DNA of 64,000 nt from Arthrospira sp. PCC 9108 (GCA_016745315.1 CP066886.1:248001-312000); one strand, 5' to 3'; shown: positions 24,499-33,481, counted from the first letter of the stretch. The notes: a model not told the origin generated them from the sequence alone. Translations and numbers: made by a program.

Positions 24499-25311
24499 TC
24501 AAAGACTAGCCCGCCAAAACATATATATTGATAGTATTCCTAAAAGTGTACGAAAGGCTAAAGTGACGATGCGATCGGGTAATTTTGGTAAAAATCGGGT
24601 GCTGATTTGTACTCCGACTAATCCTCCTAAACCTAACATCATCCCCTGTATCCACAGCACATTTCCCTGTATAGCGTGTCCGATACAAGCGGAAGCAGCA
24701 GTTATAATAATTACGCCGAGGCTGGTTTGAATAGAGACTTTAATGGTTTCCCCTAAGAGGAGAATTTGCAGCGGAACAATAATGACACCGCCTCCTACTC
24801 CAAAAAGTCCGGCTAGGAGTCCGGCGAGACTCCCGGTAATCATAAAGGCTAGGTATGGGTTCATGGTTTTTTGGGGCTGAGGAGAAGTTGAGTTAAGTTG
24901 TTCATCTAGTTGCTTTTTGGCGATGATATCTTGGCGTACTTTGATTAAGTAAATATTCAAAAGTAGTAAACATCCAAAGCCGAATAACAACCAAGATGAG
25001 GGTAATAAATTAGCGAGATAAGACCCAATTATGGCAGTAATTACGGCAGGAAATCCAATTAATATTACGCGCTTAACTCGCAGAAAACCCATGCGCCAAT
25101 TTTGGATGCTTCCTGATATGGCGGTAATTAGTACCGAGAAAATACTGGTGGCTACTGCTTGATTACTCACATAGCCAAGGGTGACTAAAATTGGCACTAA
25201 TACTGTTCCGCCTCCAATTCCTAAAAATCCGGCTAATATTCCGGCGAAGAGTCCGGCGATCGCTAAGGTCAAAAGTTCTGTTGGGGATAAGGATAAGAAT
25301 TCCAAAATCAT
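24499..25311 (-). CDS. TauE/SafE-type sulfite/organosulfonate exporter family permease
   Basis: The 270-residue integral membrane protein has two homologous halves, each beginning with a Gly-rich motif (AGLFAGILAGFLGIGGGTVL near residue 18; GSLAGLLAGLFGVGGGVIIV near residue 160), which is the signature of the TauE/SafE family. Eight hydrophobic spans can be counted. Substrates for the family are sulfite, sulfonates or related anions; the substrate here is unknown. It begins 10 bp after the acetamidase/formamidase gene on the same strand, suggesting co-transcription. Start ATG 25311. Confidence 0.85.
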   Translation of the reverse strand: MILEFLSLSPTELLTLAIAGLFAGILAGFLGIGGGTVLVPILVTLGYVSNQAVATSIFSVLITAISGSIQNWRMGFLRVKRVILIGFPAVITAIIGSYLANLLPSSWLLFGFGCLLLLNIYLIKVRQDIIAKKQLDEQLNSTSPQPQKTMNPYLAFMITGSLAGLLAGLFGVGGGVIIVPLQILLLGETIKVSIQTSLGVIIITAASACIGHAIQGNVLWIQGMMLGLGGLVGVQISTRFLPKLPDRIVTLAFRTLLGILSIYMFWRASL

Positions 25312-25321
25312 TAGTTAAGGA

Positions 25322-26293
25322 TTAGTTAGGGGGAAATGGGAAAGTTTCTGGTAAGATGGATTTGGCGATCGCACCATGAACTCCTTTTTGGGGGGTGTTC
25401 ACTACTTGGGTAATGCGGAAGTCAACCGCTAGGGAACAGAGGATATAGGCTTCTTCTGACGAAATTCCTAGGATTTGTACTAATAGGTTAATGGTACGTT
25501 CTAGGGTAGACTGAAAGGCATCATCAAGGGTATGACCAAAACCCATGGTGATTATATCAGTTGCGGTTTCTGCTAGAGGGACATCTAGGGAAGAGTTTTT
25601 GTGCAGAATAATTTTAATTGTGCCATTCATGGAGGTTTCGATCGCTGTGGTGTTGACTTCGCCGCCTCCCTGCGCTGCGTGTCCGTCGCCAATGGAAAAT
25701 AGACCACCGGGAACCAACACGGGAAGGAAAATACGCGACCCAGCTTGTAATTCGGGGTTGTCGATGTTTCCCCCATACACTCCTGGAGGTATGGAAGACT
25801 GGGGGGTTTCGCTGGCGACTCCTAAAATTCCGAAAAATGGGCGCAGGGGAATTTTTACTCCACTTTGGGGGGGAAATTCGGCTAGATTTCGGGTAAGATC
25901 GAGGTTGATAAATCGCAATTTCGGCTGGCTAAATCGTTGCGGTAGGGCTCCCCAACCGGTTCTGATAGCATTAAACCCTACATTTAAACGGGGGTAAATT
26001 GACTCTAACTGGATTTCTAAAATATCTCCCGGTTGGGCGTTTTGGATGTAAATAGGGCCGGTGAGAAGGTGAGGACCAGGACCGACAATTCGTTCCGGCG
26101 ACAGGCGGCGACAAAGTTCGATAAATTCTGGGGTCAAAAATCCTTCTGGGGCTTGATTATAAAGGTAATAGCCTGTGTAGGTTTCTACCTGAATGCGATC
26201 GCCTGATGCGATGATTAAGGCGGGCTCTAGTTCCGGAGAAAAGCCTCCTACATGGGTGGTGTTGGCTGTGGCTTTCAGAGTATAATTAACCAT
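25322..26293 (-). CDS. Acetamidase/formamidase family protein
   Basis: The 323-residue protein matches the FmdA/AmdA family: an N-terminal beta-sandwich beginning at VNYTLKATANTTHVGGFSPE, the ERIVGPGPHLLTGPIYIQNA segment, QPGDILEIQLESI and the GDGHAAQGGGEVNTTAIETS motif (about residues 215-235) typical of these zinc amidohydrolases. The family hydrolyses formamide or short amides to ammonia plus acid, feeding nitrogen metabolism. Start ATG 26293. Its start codon lies only 6 bp from that of the MscS-type gene on the other strand, so promoters must overlap coding sequence. It is followed 10 bp later by the TauE/SafE gene. Confidence 0.87.
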   Translation of the reverse strand: MVNYTLKATANTTHVGGFSPELEPALIIASGDRIQVETYTGYYLYNQAPEGFLTPEFIELCRRLSPERIVGPGPHLLTGPIYIQNAQPGDILEIQLESIYPRLNVGFNAIRTGWGALPQRFSQPKLRFINLDLTRNLAEFPPQSGVKIPLRPFFGILGVASETPQSSIPPGVYGGNIDNPELQAGSRIFLPVLVPGGLFSIGDGHAAQGGGEVNTTAIETSMNGTIKIILHKNSSLDVPLAETATDIITMGFGHTLDDAFQSTLERTINLLVQILGISSEEAYILCSLAVDFRITQVVNTPQKGVHGAIAKSILPETFPFPPN

Positions 26294-26299
26294 CTTAAT

Positions 26300-27760
26300 A
26301 TGAGCATTATTCAGGATTTGATAGGGTTCTTTTGGGAGGCATTCACTCGACCGATAAAGTTGGGTGAAATTTCTCTGTCCATTCAGTTAATTGTGACAGT
26401 GATTTTGGCTTTCTTTGCCATTTTTTTAGTGTGTACCTTTCTGAGTAATTTACTGAAAGATAAGATTCTTGTCAAGTTAAAGTTTGATGAGGGTAGCCGA
26501 GAGGCGATCGCCACCATCTTCCGCTATTTTACCATTACTATCGGCTGTTTACTCATTCCCCAAGCTGCGGGAATTGATATGAGTTCCTTTACTTTCCTCG
26601 CTGGTGGTTTAGGTATTGGTTTGGGTTTTGGTTTCCAGGGACTCGCCCAAAACTTTGTCAGTGGTTTAATTTTATTATTAGAAAGACCTATTAAAGTCGG
26701 CGATTATATTGAACTTGATAAATTGGAAGGAACTATTCGCAAAATCTCCATTAGGTCTACTGTAATTGTGACTAATGATGATATTTCGATTATTGTTCCG
26801 AATCAGATTTTAGTGAGCAATAAAATCATTAACTGGAGTCATGGAAATGTACTGAGTCGCATTCATATTCCGGTGCGAGTCGCCTATGGAAGTGACCCAG
26901 TTTTAGTCACCGAAGTTTTGTTATCCGCCGCCCGTCAAGAACCGAGGGTATTACGGCATCCCAAGCCACAGGTTTGGTTAAGAAATTTTGGCGAAAATTG
27001 TATAGATTTTGAACTGTTAGTTTGGATAGAACTTCCTAAAGCTAGGCTACCTATTCAAAGCTCTTTAAATTATATAATCCAAAGCAAACTGTATCAAAAT
27101 AATATCAATATTCCTATCGCCCAGCGAGACCTATGGATTAGAAATACTGAGGAACTTAAACAGGTATTTGCACCAATTATCGCCTCTTCCCAGTCCGCCA
27201 AAATTAAAGCCGCCGAAACTACTGAACAGCAGGAATTAGAAAGGCAAAATATGTCACTAAAAGCATTATTGCGGAAGGTGGTTTATTTTGAGGGTCTGAG
27301 TGATTTAGCATTATTAGGGTTAATTGAAATGGGATACCGAGAAACTTTCGCCCCTCATCAATTTATTTTCCATGAAGATGATCCAGGTGATGCTTTTCAT
27401 ATTATCTTATCTGGGGTGGTGGAAATTTTAGCGGAAAGGGCTAATAAGCATATTCGTGATTTATCAGCGGGGGATTTTTTCGGGGAATTAGCATTAATTA
27501 TGGGGATACCTAGGACGGCGGCGGTCAGGGCTAAGGAAACCACTATTTTGTTTGTGGTTAGTCGTGATGTATTTCAGCGCTTTTTAGGTAGTTATCCCCA
27601 GGTAGCAGACCAAATTGCCGAGAAATTAGCTGAACGAAAAGAGGAGTTAGTACAACGTCAAAAAATGCTCCGAGAACTGGGTATTTTAGGGGATGAGGAT
27701 TTAGATAATAATCCCTTGGTATGGATTAAGCAACGCATGAAATCCCTCTTTGGTATTTGA
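26300..27760 (+). CDS. MscS-family mechanosensitive channel with C-terminal cyclic-nucleotide-binding domain
   Basis: From ATG 26300 the product is 486 residues (a second candidate ATG at 26252 overlaps the divergent gene). Two hydrophobic spans (about 20-45 and 60-80) precede the pore-lining TM3 helix and MscS beta domain: SFTFLAGGLGIGLGFGFQGL AQNFVSG with the Gly/Ala pattern of TM3, then PIKVGDYIELDKLEGTIRKI. Residues ~330-460 form a cyclic-nucleotide-binding domain with a phosphate-binding cassette FFGELALIMGIPRTAAVRA, including the Gly-Glu and Arg that contact cAMP/cGMP. Such fusions let cyclic nucleotides gate or tune an osmotic-release channel in the inner membrane. An adenylate cyclase is encoded at 52.9 kb in this window. 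The stop is followed 6 bp later by a tandem array. Confidence 0.92.
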   Translation: MSIIQDLIGFFWEAFTRPIKLGEISLSIQLIVTVILAFFAIFLVCTFLSNLLKDKILVKLKFDEGSREAIATIFRYFTITIGCLLIPQAAGIDMSSFTFLAGGLGIGLGFGFQGLAQNFVSGLILLLERPIKVGDYIELDKLEGTIRKISIRSTVIVTNDDISIIVPNQILVSNKIINWSHGNVLSRIHIPVRVAYGSDPVLVTEVLLSAARQEPRVLRHPKPQVWLRNFGENCIDFELLVWIELPKARLPIQSSLNYIIQSKLYQNNINIPIAQRDLWIRNTEELKQVFAPIIASSQSAKIKAAETTEQQELERQNMSLKALLRKVVYFEGLSDLALLGLIEMGYRETFAPHQFIFHEDDPGDAFHIILSGVVEILAERANKHIRDLSAGDFFGELALIMGIPRTAAVRAKETTILFVVSRDVFQRFLGSYPQVADQIAEKLAERKEELVQRQKMLRELGILGDEDLDNNPLVWIKQRMKSLFGI

Positions 27761-27766
27761 TATAAA

Positions 27767-28100
27767 AGCATCTGTAGGGGCGGGTTCACGGGGCTATATG
27801 ATAGTAATAGATAAACCCCATAAACCCGCCCTATCCCCACCAGAAAAAAGCATCTGTAGGGGCGGGTTCACGGGGCTATATGATAGTAATAGATAAACCC
27901 CATAAACCCGCCCTATCCCCACCAGAAAAAAGCATCTGTAGGGGGGTTCACGGGTTCACCGGGCTATATGATAGTAATAGATAAACCCCATAAACCCGCC
28001 CTATCCCCACCAGAAAAAAGCATCTGTAGGGGCGGGTTCACGGGGCTATATGATAGTAACAAATAAACCCCATAAACCCGCCCTATCCCCAAAACACGGC
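27767..28100. repeat. 82-bp tandem array of GTAGGGGCGGGTT palindromes (type A)
   Basis: Units start AGCATCTGTAGGGGCGGGTT at 27767, 27849, 27931 and 28019 (period 82; the third unit has a 6-bp insertion GGGTTC). Within each unit GGGGCGGGTT CAC GGGG pairs with CCCC ATA AACCCGCCC, giving a long imperfect hairpin immediately preceded by GTAG. The array begins 6 bp after the MscS-type gene. A type-B unit (GGGCGGGTTTATGACAATTC ... GAACCCGCCCC) lies at 28197-28262. Confidence 0.95.
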
Positions 28101-28252
28101 ACCTATAAAAAAAAAAAACCCCACCGGATAAACCCGCAATATCCCAATTATATATTATATCATACCGGCTGGCTTTTGATGATTTATGGGTGGGTGGGGG
28201 CGGGTTTATGACAATTCCGGTGGGGAAGTTTGATTGACTGCGGAACCCGCCC

Positions 28253-28768
28253 CTACGGGCTGGTAATGTTTTTGGAAATTGGAAATTTCTGGGATGGGTG
28301 CATTTCGTCAGTTTTCCAATTATAGGGATTATTTACAATATATTCCCGAATTTTTTGTAATGTTTTTTCATCCCTAATAATATGTTCATAATATCCCCTT
28401 TGCTATACAGGAACTTTAGAAAGCGATCGCAATTGATTAATCCTACGGCTAGAAAAAGTTTTGAAACCTTGAACAACTTTTGAGAGAGTATGGCTGTGGT
28501 CTGTTAAAATAATAATGCCATGAATATGATTAGGCATAATCACAAAGCTATCTAACTCAATTGAAGGGTAAACTCTGGTTAGATTAAACCAATTAAATTT
28601 AACTACTTCACCATAACAATTGAGGATTACAGTTTGGTCTTTAATTTCACCTAACAAGCATTGTTTATGATAAATACAAATTGTGACAAAGTATGCCCCA
28701 GGTTGACTGTAATCATATTCTCGGAGACGAATTGATTGGCGGTTATGAATATCAGGATTGTATTTCAT
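28253..28768 (-). pseudogene. IS200-like REP-associated transposase (RAYT), disrupted by an amber codon
   Basis: From ATG 28768 the frame gives 121 residues: LREYDYSQPGAYFVTICIYH near the start, the single catalytic-metal motif PNHIHGIIIL (HUH-type His-x-His, about residue 79-82) and LSKVVQGFKTFSSRRIN, all typical of Y1-type rolling-circle transposases associated with REP palindromes. It stops at TAG (28403-28405), but the same frame then continues with QRGYYEHIIRDEKTLQKIRE and YIVNNPYNW, exactly the conserved C-terminal part, to a stop at 28253. Family members have Trp where the TAG stands (VWQRGYYEHI), so a single TGG-to-TAG change has split a 171-residue protein. The Tyr nucleophile lies upstream or in YYEHI depending on alignment; if the latter, the truncated product is inactive. 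The gene is flanked by palindrome arrays on both sides. Confidence 0.88.
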
Positions 28769-28787
28769 ATTGATAAACCATCACAAA

Positions 28788-29417
28788 TTATCTGTAGGGG
28801 CGGGTTCACGGGGCTATATGATAGTAACAAATAAACTCCATAAACCCGCCCTATTTACACCGGATAAACCCGCAATATCCTAATTATATATTATATCATT
28901 CCGGCTGGTGGTTGATGATTTATGGGTGGGTGGGGGCGGGTTTATGACAATTCCGGTGGGGAAGTTGAATTGACTGCGGAACCCGCCCCTACGGGCTGGT
29001 GGTTGATGATTTATGGGTGGGTGGGGGCGGGTTTATGACAATTCCGGTGGGGAAGTTTGATTGACTGCGGAACCCGCCCCTACGGGCTGGTGGTTGATGA
29101 TTTATGGGTGGGTGGGGGCGGGTTTATGACAATTCCGGTGGGGAAGTTGAATTGACTGCGGAACCCGCCCCTACGGGCTGGTGGGGGCGGGTTTATGACA
29201 ATTCCGGTGGGGAAGTTGAATTGACTGCGGAACCCGCCCCTACGGGCTGGTGGTTGATGATTTATGGGTGGGTGGGGGCGGGTTTATGACAATTCCGGTG
29301 GGGAAGTTTGATTGACTGCGGAACCCGCCCCTACGGGCTGGTGGTTGATGATTTATGGGTGGGTGGGGGCGGGTTTATGACAATTCCGGTGGGGAAGTTT
29401 AATTGACTGGAGAATGG
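28788..29417. repeat. Palindrome array with one type-A and six type-B units
   Basis: A type-A unit (TCTGTAGGGGCGGGTTCACG, 28791-28860) is followed by type-B units starting GGCTGGTGG at about 28903, 28994, 29085, 29175, 29245 and 29336 (spacing 91, except one 70-bp unit lacking TGGTTGATGATTTATGGGTG). Each B unit contains GGGGGCGGGTT ... GAACCCGCCCCTAC; read on the other strand this is GTAGGGGCGGGTTC, the same capped stem as in type A. The array lies just upstream of the RAYT start and downstream of the metalloprotease stop. Confidence 0.95.
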
Positions 29418-29468
29418 GAGGATTTTTGTGTTAATGATAATTGCGGTTTTTGATATGGTAAGTTAAGG

Positions 29469-32135
29469 CTATATTCCTAAAGTTTTAGCAATCCGATCGC
29501 GACTTTTTGCTAAATGTGCTATACTGTAAGCATCTAGTCGATCGCCACGACGTTTTACTAGATAATCTAGGGATTCTTCTAATTGCTTAAACTGAAACCA
29601 GGCTAAGGTCTGTGCATCTTGGGGAGCGGGGGTATTTCCTAATACTATATTAGTCATTAAATCCAGATAAACTTGTTGCAGGGAACGACGCACTGGACCA
29701 ATAGATATTTGTTTTTCGCTAGTCCATAGTTCCGACCAGATGCTATTTGTTAGCATTTCCAATAATTCTGGTATGGTTAAAGCATTACCGGGAGAAGTTT
29801 TAAATTCTAAATCCCGTAAACGAGTTAGCCTCGCTGGTGAAAGTAGTTCAGATAAAATTCGACTTTGCACCCACAAAATGCGATCGCTAATCGGATAATC
29901 TAAGGACGCAAAACGATTAGGATTTCCCCAATCAGACCATCGAGAAGGAACTAAGCGATTTAACAAGTTCGGAGAAAAATTAAAAGCATCTTCAGCAAAT
30001 ACATATTTGGCTAAAAGTTTCAAAGCCTCCCTTTGCTGAGTGACTGAAATTGGTTCTAAAGGTAAAGAACCGCCACTATTACCAATGCGATAACGATGGA
30101 AAGACTGACCCCCTATATATGGTATGGCATTAGCTGCATTATTAGCATAATAACTCAAAATTATATTAAAAGCTGTCAGCAGTTGGTCAGATTCTTGACT
30201 GCTGGGAAATGAACGGGTTTCTAACCTATCCCATATTGACCTGGCATTGTCTAATTGCCATTGAGAATAGCGTAACATCTCACTACTGAGATCCCATGGT
30301 AGCGCCTCGGGGTCAAGAAAAATTCCCCATACATCTTCATCGGTTGCAAATGCTAGATCTTGAGCAGTTGCCTGTGCTACAATTTCCTGCAATTGGCGAG
30401 ACTCTAAATAAGGTGTATGTTCTAAAATAGGTTGATATCCATATTGAATCGCCCAGTCATCATAAGCGCCTAACACTACGGGAAAATAATCGCCCTGGGG
30501 TTGTCCTGGGGGGGCTAAATTAACTGGTAAATAGTCCATTACTGAGGCGGTCATTCCCCTAGTCCGGGTAATATGGCGATCGTTTAATTCTTCTGGTGTT
30601 AGCATGGTACTACCTCGGAAATTGTGTCTTAACCCCAAAGTATGACCAATTTCATGGGCGGTTAAATAACGCAAATATTGATTAATATACTCATCTATAG
30701 AATCTTGGTGAAACCTAGGATTCACAGACATGGCGATCGCACCAATAGCCAATTGACGAGTAGATTCTACCTCAAAACAAAAATGCTCCAATGCTATTAA
30801 ATATTCCTGATTATTAGGGGTGGGTTGTTGCCAATTTCGCCCTAATAAACCATCATGACATTGTGCAGAACTACCCTCGACTAAAATTTCCTGTCTTTGT
30901 CGCAAGCTGTCAATGGCTTGACTTTCAATAACCATATCTGCATCTAAAATTTGACCTGTTAAAGGGTTAACATGGGAAGGACCATAACCACTGAAAGGAG
31001 AGTTAAAAGATGTAGACCAGCGAATGGTATTATAACGGACATCGGCGGGGTCCCAGGTAGCATTATCCGGCATTTGTCTAACTTTGATCGCATTCATAAA
31101 ACCCACCTTTTCAAAGGCTTTATTCCACATTAAAGCCCCTTCTGCAATGGCTTCACGGTATGCTAAAGGGATGGTATTTTCTAGCCAAAATACAATGGGT
31201 TCTACTGGTGCTGACAAGGGCGCACTAGGGATTTGTTTTTGTAAATTCCAGCGGTTAATATAGCGCACCATTGCGCCTGGTCTGCTGGGGTTAGAAACAT
31301 CCCGATAAATAGTTGTAAAATAGCCGATTCGTTCATCAGCTAGGCGAGTTCGGTAGCTGTGATCATCAGGAAGGGCGAGAAAACTGTAGCGAATTTGTAG
31401 GTTAAATGCACGCCTATCAGAAATAGCCGGGCTATCAGGTACCAGGTTTCTCCCCACTGCTGTAAACCCTAATACTGATGCAACTTCAATATTATTCGGA
31501 AAAGCCTTGAGACTAGAAATAGAGGATTTATCAGCATCAAAATTGTAGTTATTTTGTAAACTTAATACCAGTCGAGAAACGACTCCAGAAAATTCGTTAT
31601 TTCCTACTAACACTGGGCTAAAATCGATTAAAATACTCTGTCTTTCAGGGTGGGTAGCCATGACGGGTAGGGAGTATAAAACTGAATCCCTAAAGGCACG
31701 TTCTATGGCGGCGGCTTGCGGTTCTTGAGGATTAATCCGAAAGTTGATATTAGGAATTAATAATTCTATCCGGTTGGGAACAGAACGCAGTTTAAATAGG
31801 AAATTTCCTAAATCTTGACCACTCCAAAAGTTAGTATTTTCTAACCCGGACTCCAGGCTAATAAAACACAGAAAATTTTGCCCAAGCTGTTGGGGTTGAA
31901 TTTCCAGATAAACCTGTCTAGTTTCGGGTTTGTGATAGAGAGTAAACAACCCGATAAATTGTTCTGTGCCCTGGATGATACTATCAAAATCAGGGGGTTG
32001 TGTCTGTTGCTGGGATATCTGAAATGGAGCGATCGCCCCTCGGTTGGGGATTTGTGCGATCGCCTGAGTCAACCCCATTGTCACTATGACAAATGAGATC
32101 ACAACAATTATCAGATATCGGCTTAATCTTCTCAT
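29469..32135 (-). CDS. Secreted zinc-dependent metalloprotease (HExxHxxGxxH)
   Basis: The 888-residue protein has a signal peptide (hydrophobic residues 8-27, then AIAQ) and belongs to the long gluzincin/metzincin-like DUF5117-DUF4953 type. The catalytic motif HEIGHTLGLRHNFRGS is intact near residue 495-510, with the third zinc His in the metzincin-like position and a Met-turn-like SVMDY about 40 residues later. N-terminal 180 residues form the beta-rich DUF5117-like region; the C-terminal 300 residues are helical. Substrate unknown; probably acts in the periplasm or outside. Its ATG overlaps the stop of the TerB-like gene by one base (TAATG), so the two are translationally coupled. Confidence 0.88.
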   Translation of the reverse strand: MRRLSRYLIIVVISFVIVTMGLTQAIAQIPNRGAIAPFQISQQQTQPPDFDSIIQGTEQFIGLFTLYHKPETRQVYLEIQPQQLGQNFLCFISLESGLENTNFWSGQDLGNFLFKLRSVPNRIELLIPNINFRINPQEPQAAAIERAFRDSVLYSLPVMATHPERQSILIDFSPVLVGNNEFSGVVSRLVLSLQNNYNFDADKSSISSLKAFPNNIEVASVLGFTAVGRNLVPDSPAISDRRAFNLQIRYSFLALPDDHSYRTRLADERIGYFTTIYRDVSNPSRPGAMVRYINRWNLQKQIPSAPLSAPVEPIVFWLENTIPLAYREAIAEGALMWNKAFEKVGFMNAIKVRQMPDNATWDPADVRYNTIRWSTSFNSPFSGYGPSHVNPLTGQILDADMVIESQAIDSLRQRQEILVEGSSAQCHDGLLGRNWQQPTPNNQEYLIALEHFCFEVESTRQLAIGAIAMSVNPRFHQDSIDEYINQYLRYLTAHEIGHTLGLRHNFRGSTMLTPEELNDRHITRTRGMTASVMDYLPVNLAPPGQPQGDYFPVVLGAYDDWAIQYGYQPILEHTPYLESRQLQEIVAQATAQDLAFATDEDVWGIFLDPEALPWDLSSEMLRYSQWQLDNARSIWDRLETRSFPSSQESDQLLTAFNIILSYYANNAANAIPYIGGQSFHRYRIGNSGGSLPLEPISVTQQREALKLLAKYVFAEDAFNFSPNLLNRLVPSRWSDWGNPNRFASLDYPISDRILWVQSRILSELLSPARLTRLRDLEFKTSPGNALTIPELLEMLTNSIWSELWTSEKQISIGPVRRSLQQVYLDLMTNIVLGNTPAPQDAQTLAWFQFKQLEESLDYLVKRRGDRLDAYSIAHLAKSRDRIAKTLGI

Positions 32136-32596
32136 TAACCATTAGGTGTTCTGAGATCGTATTGTTCTAATTTCTGCTCAAAAATCTCAGACGCTTGTTC
32201 AGCAGGTATATCCAACATTTGCCACAAATGGGTCAAAAACTCTCGTTCTTTAATAGACAAGACCCCATCAACCAATAACAAATCGCTAACTACTGTAAAC
32301 ACAGTTTCCTGAAGTTGTACAGGTAAAAACTCACGAGCGATCGCCAATAGAGAGTAAGTCCCCTTGAGGGATAGTAACTCAAATAACTTCTCGACTAAAT
32401 TAGTGAGTTTTTGCTCTGAATATCCGTTAAACAGGGGAAGTTCCGACAATACAACTATAATCCGTTCCCTTTCCTGGGCGCACAGATAGCCGTCAGCACA
32501 GATAGCACTAACAGCGATCGCCGCAAACGCCTCCGGGGTAGACAGAGAAATCCGTGTTTCATCCTGTCCTTTAAAGATTTTGTTGAGTATGCTCAT
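32135..32596 (-). CDS. TerB-like (tellurite-resistance TerB fold) protein
   Basis: The 153-residue protein is all-helical with the TerB pattern: AFAAIAVSAICADGYLCAQE near residue 23-42 and the second half-repeat SDLLLVDGVLSIKEREFLTH near residue 113-132. The acidic D-G-x-(L/V) turns are those that bind metal in TerB-fold proteins. These domains are accessory or signalling modules; the tellurite link is historical. It precedes and is translationally coupled to the zinc metalloprotease, suggesting they work together, perhaps in regulating or delivering the protease. Start ATG 32596. Confidence 0.8.
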   Translation of the reverse strand: MSILNKIFKGQDETRISLSTPEAFAAIAVSAICADGYLCAQERERIIVVLSELPLFNGYSEQKLTNLVEKLFELLSLKGTYSLLAIAREFLPVQLQETVFTVVSDLLLVDGVLSIKEREFLTHLWQMLDIPAEQASEIFEQKLEQYDLRTPNG

Positions 32597-32702
32597 CAGA
32601 AACCCACTCTCTCAACAACGAATAAAGGGTTCATTGTAGCACAACTTATATTTTACCATTGCCCCCTACTCCGTGATTCCCCCGGAGCAAGGAGCCTGTC
32701 CA

Positions 32703-33053
32703 TTATCGTGCGTTACCCCTAGGAAGAGTCAAACCCTCAGCCGCAGCTCGATATTCTTCCACCGCGTCGCTAAAATCAATAGGAAGCACAGCCACGACAT
32801 TTTCATGAGGACGGGGAATAATTACCCAAGTTTCCAAAGCCCCCCCATATACCTTCTCTACCGCTGCAATACCAGCATCCATAGCGGTTTTCACCTCGGA
32901 AACATCTCCTCGTATCATCACCGTAAACCGAGCGCTACCCGCCCGAATATAGCCCACTAGGGTGACACGACCTGCTTTAACCATTGCATCTGCTGCCGCC
33001 AAAATTCCTGGAAACCCCTTCGTTTCCAGTGCGCCCACTGCTTGTTGTGACAT
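32703..33053 (-). CDS. ccmK4: Carboxysome shell protein CcmK4-type (BMC domain)
   Basis: A 116-residue single BMC-domain protein: AVGALETKGFPGILAAADAM, VKAGRVTLVGYIRAGSARFT and EVKTAMDAGIAAVEKVYGGA are the strand-helix blocks of hexameric shell proteins. The loop GDVSEVKTA and the C-terminal helix DFSDAVEEYRAAAEG are as in CcmK4. It forms facets of the carboxysome shell, probably together with CcmK3 as heterohexamers, tuning pore permeability. It lies 74 bp downstream of the ccmK3-type gene and has a strong ribosome site CAGGAGAG. The pair is separate from the main ccmKLMNO cluster, which is not in the window. Confidence 0.93.
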   Translation of the reverse strand: MSQQAVGALETKGFPGILAAADAMVKAGRVTLVGYIRAGSARFTVMIRGDVSEVKTAMDAGIAAVEKVYGGALETWVIIPRPHENVVAVLPIDFSDAVEEYRAAAEGLTLPRGNAR

Positions 33054-33127
33054 CGAAACTCTCCTGAGTGAATAATAACCCGTCGCTGCACCTCAAAACT
33101 TGAGTCCAGCGACAATTGTTGACAAAT

Positions 33128-33481
33128 TTACCAGAATATGCTATATGTACATACTCCCAACCTGAGCGACCAGTTAGACTCGGAAGGGTTCGCTCTTGGG
33201 GTATGGTGAATAGGAAGAACATCAACAATATTAGGCGGAGGGTTAGGAATGGTGTAGTGAGTAATAATCGTACACCCAAAGGTATTTTGAGCCGCTGCAA
33301 TACCAGCCTCCATTGCGGGCTTAACTTCCGAAACTCCGCCCCGAATGGCGACCATAAACTCTCCCCGTTCTGCTAAATCAAAATAAACCAAAGTCACCCG
33401 TCCAGCTTTAACCATTGCATCAGCCGCCGCCAGTACACCTGGAAAACCCAAGGTTTGAATTACACCCACCGCCTCTGGCAT
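33128..33481 (-). CDS. ccmK3: Carboxysome shell protein CcmK3-type (BMC domain) with atypical tail
   Basis: Residues 1-90 are a BMC domain with CcmK3-specific features: EAVGVIQTLGFPGVLAAADA, VTLVYFDLAERGEFMVAIRG and TIITHYTIPNPPPNIVDVLP. CcmK3 lacks the capacity to form homohexamers and pairs with CcmK4. The product is 117 residues, about 12-15 longer than a usual CcmK3; the last 25 (TPRANPSESNWSLRLGVCTY and on) do not resemble the family's C-terminal helix and may come from a frameshift near codon 92 or from a lost stop. Start ATG 33481 has a GAGGAGACATTCC ribosome site. Confidence 0.9.
   Translation of the reverse strand: MPEAVGVIQTLGFPGVLAAADAMVKAGRVTLVYFDLAERGEFMVAIRGGVSEVKPAMEAGIAAAQNTFGCTIITHYTIPNPPPNIVDVLPIHHTPRANPSESNWSLRLGVCTYSIFW

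Noticed and set aside
27767..29417. Regular repeats that might be a CRISPR array
   Set aside because: The units are contiguous direct copies of 82-91 bp with no unique spacers, and no cas genes are near.
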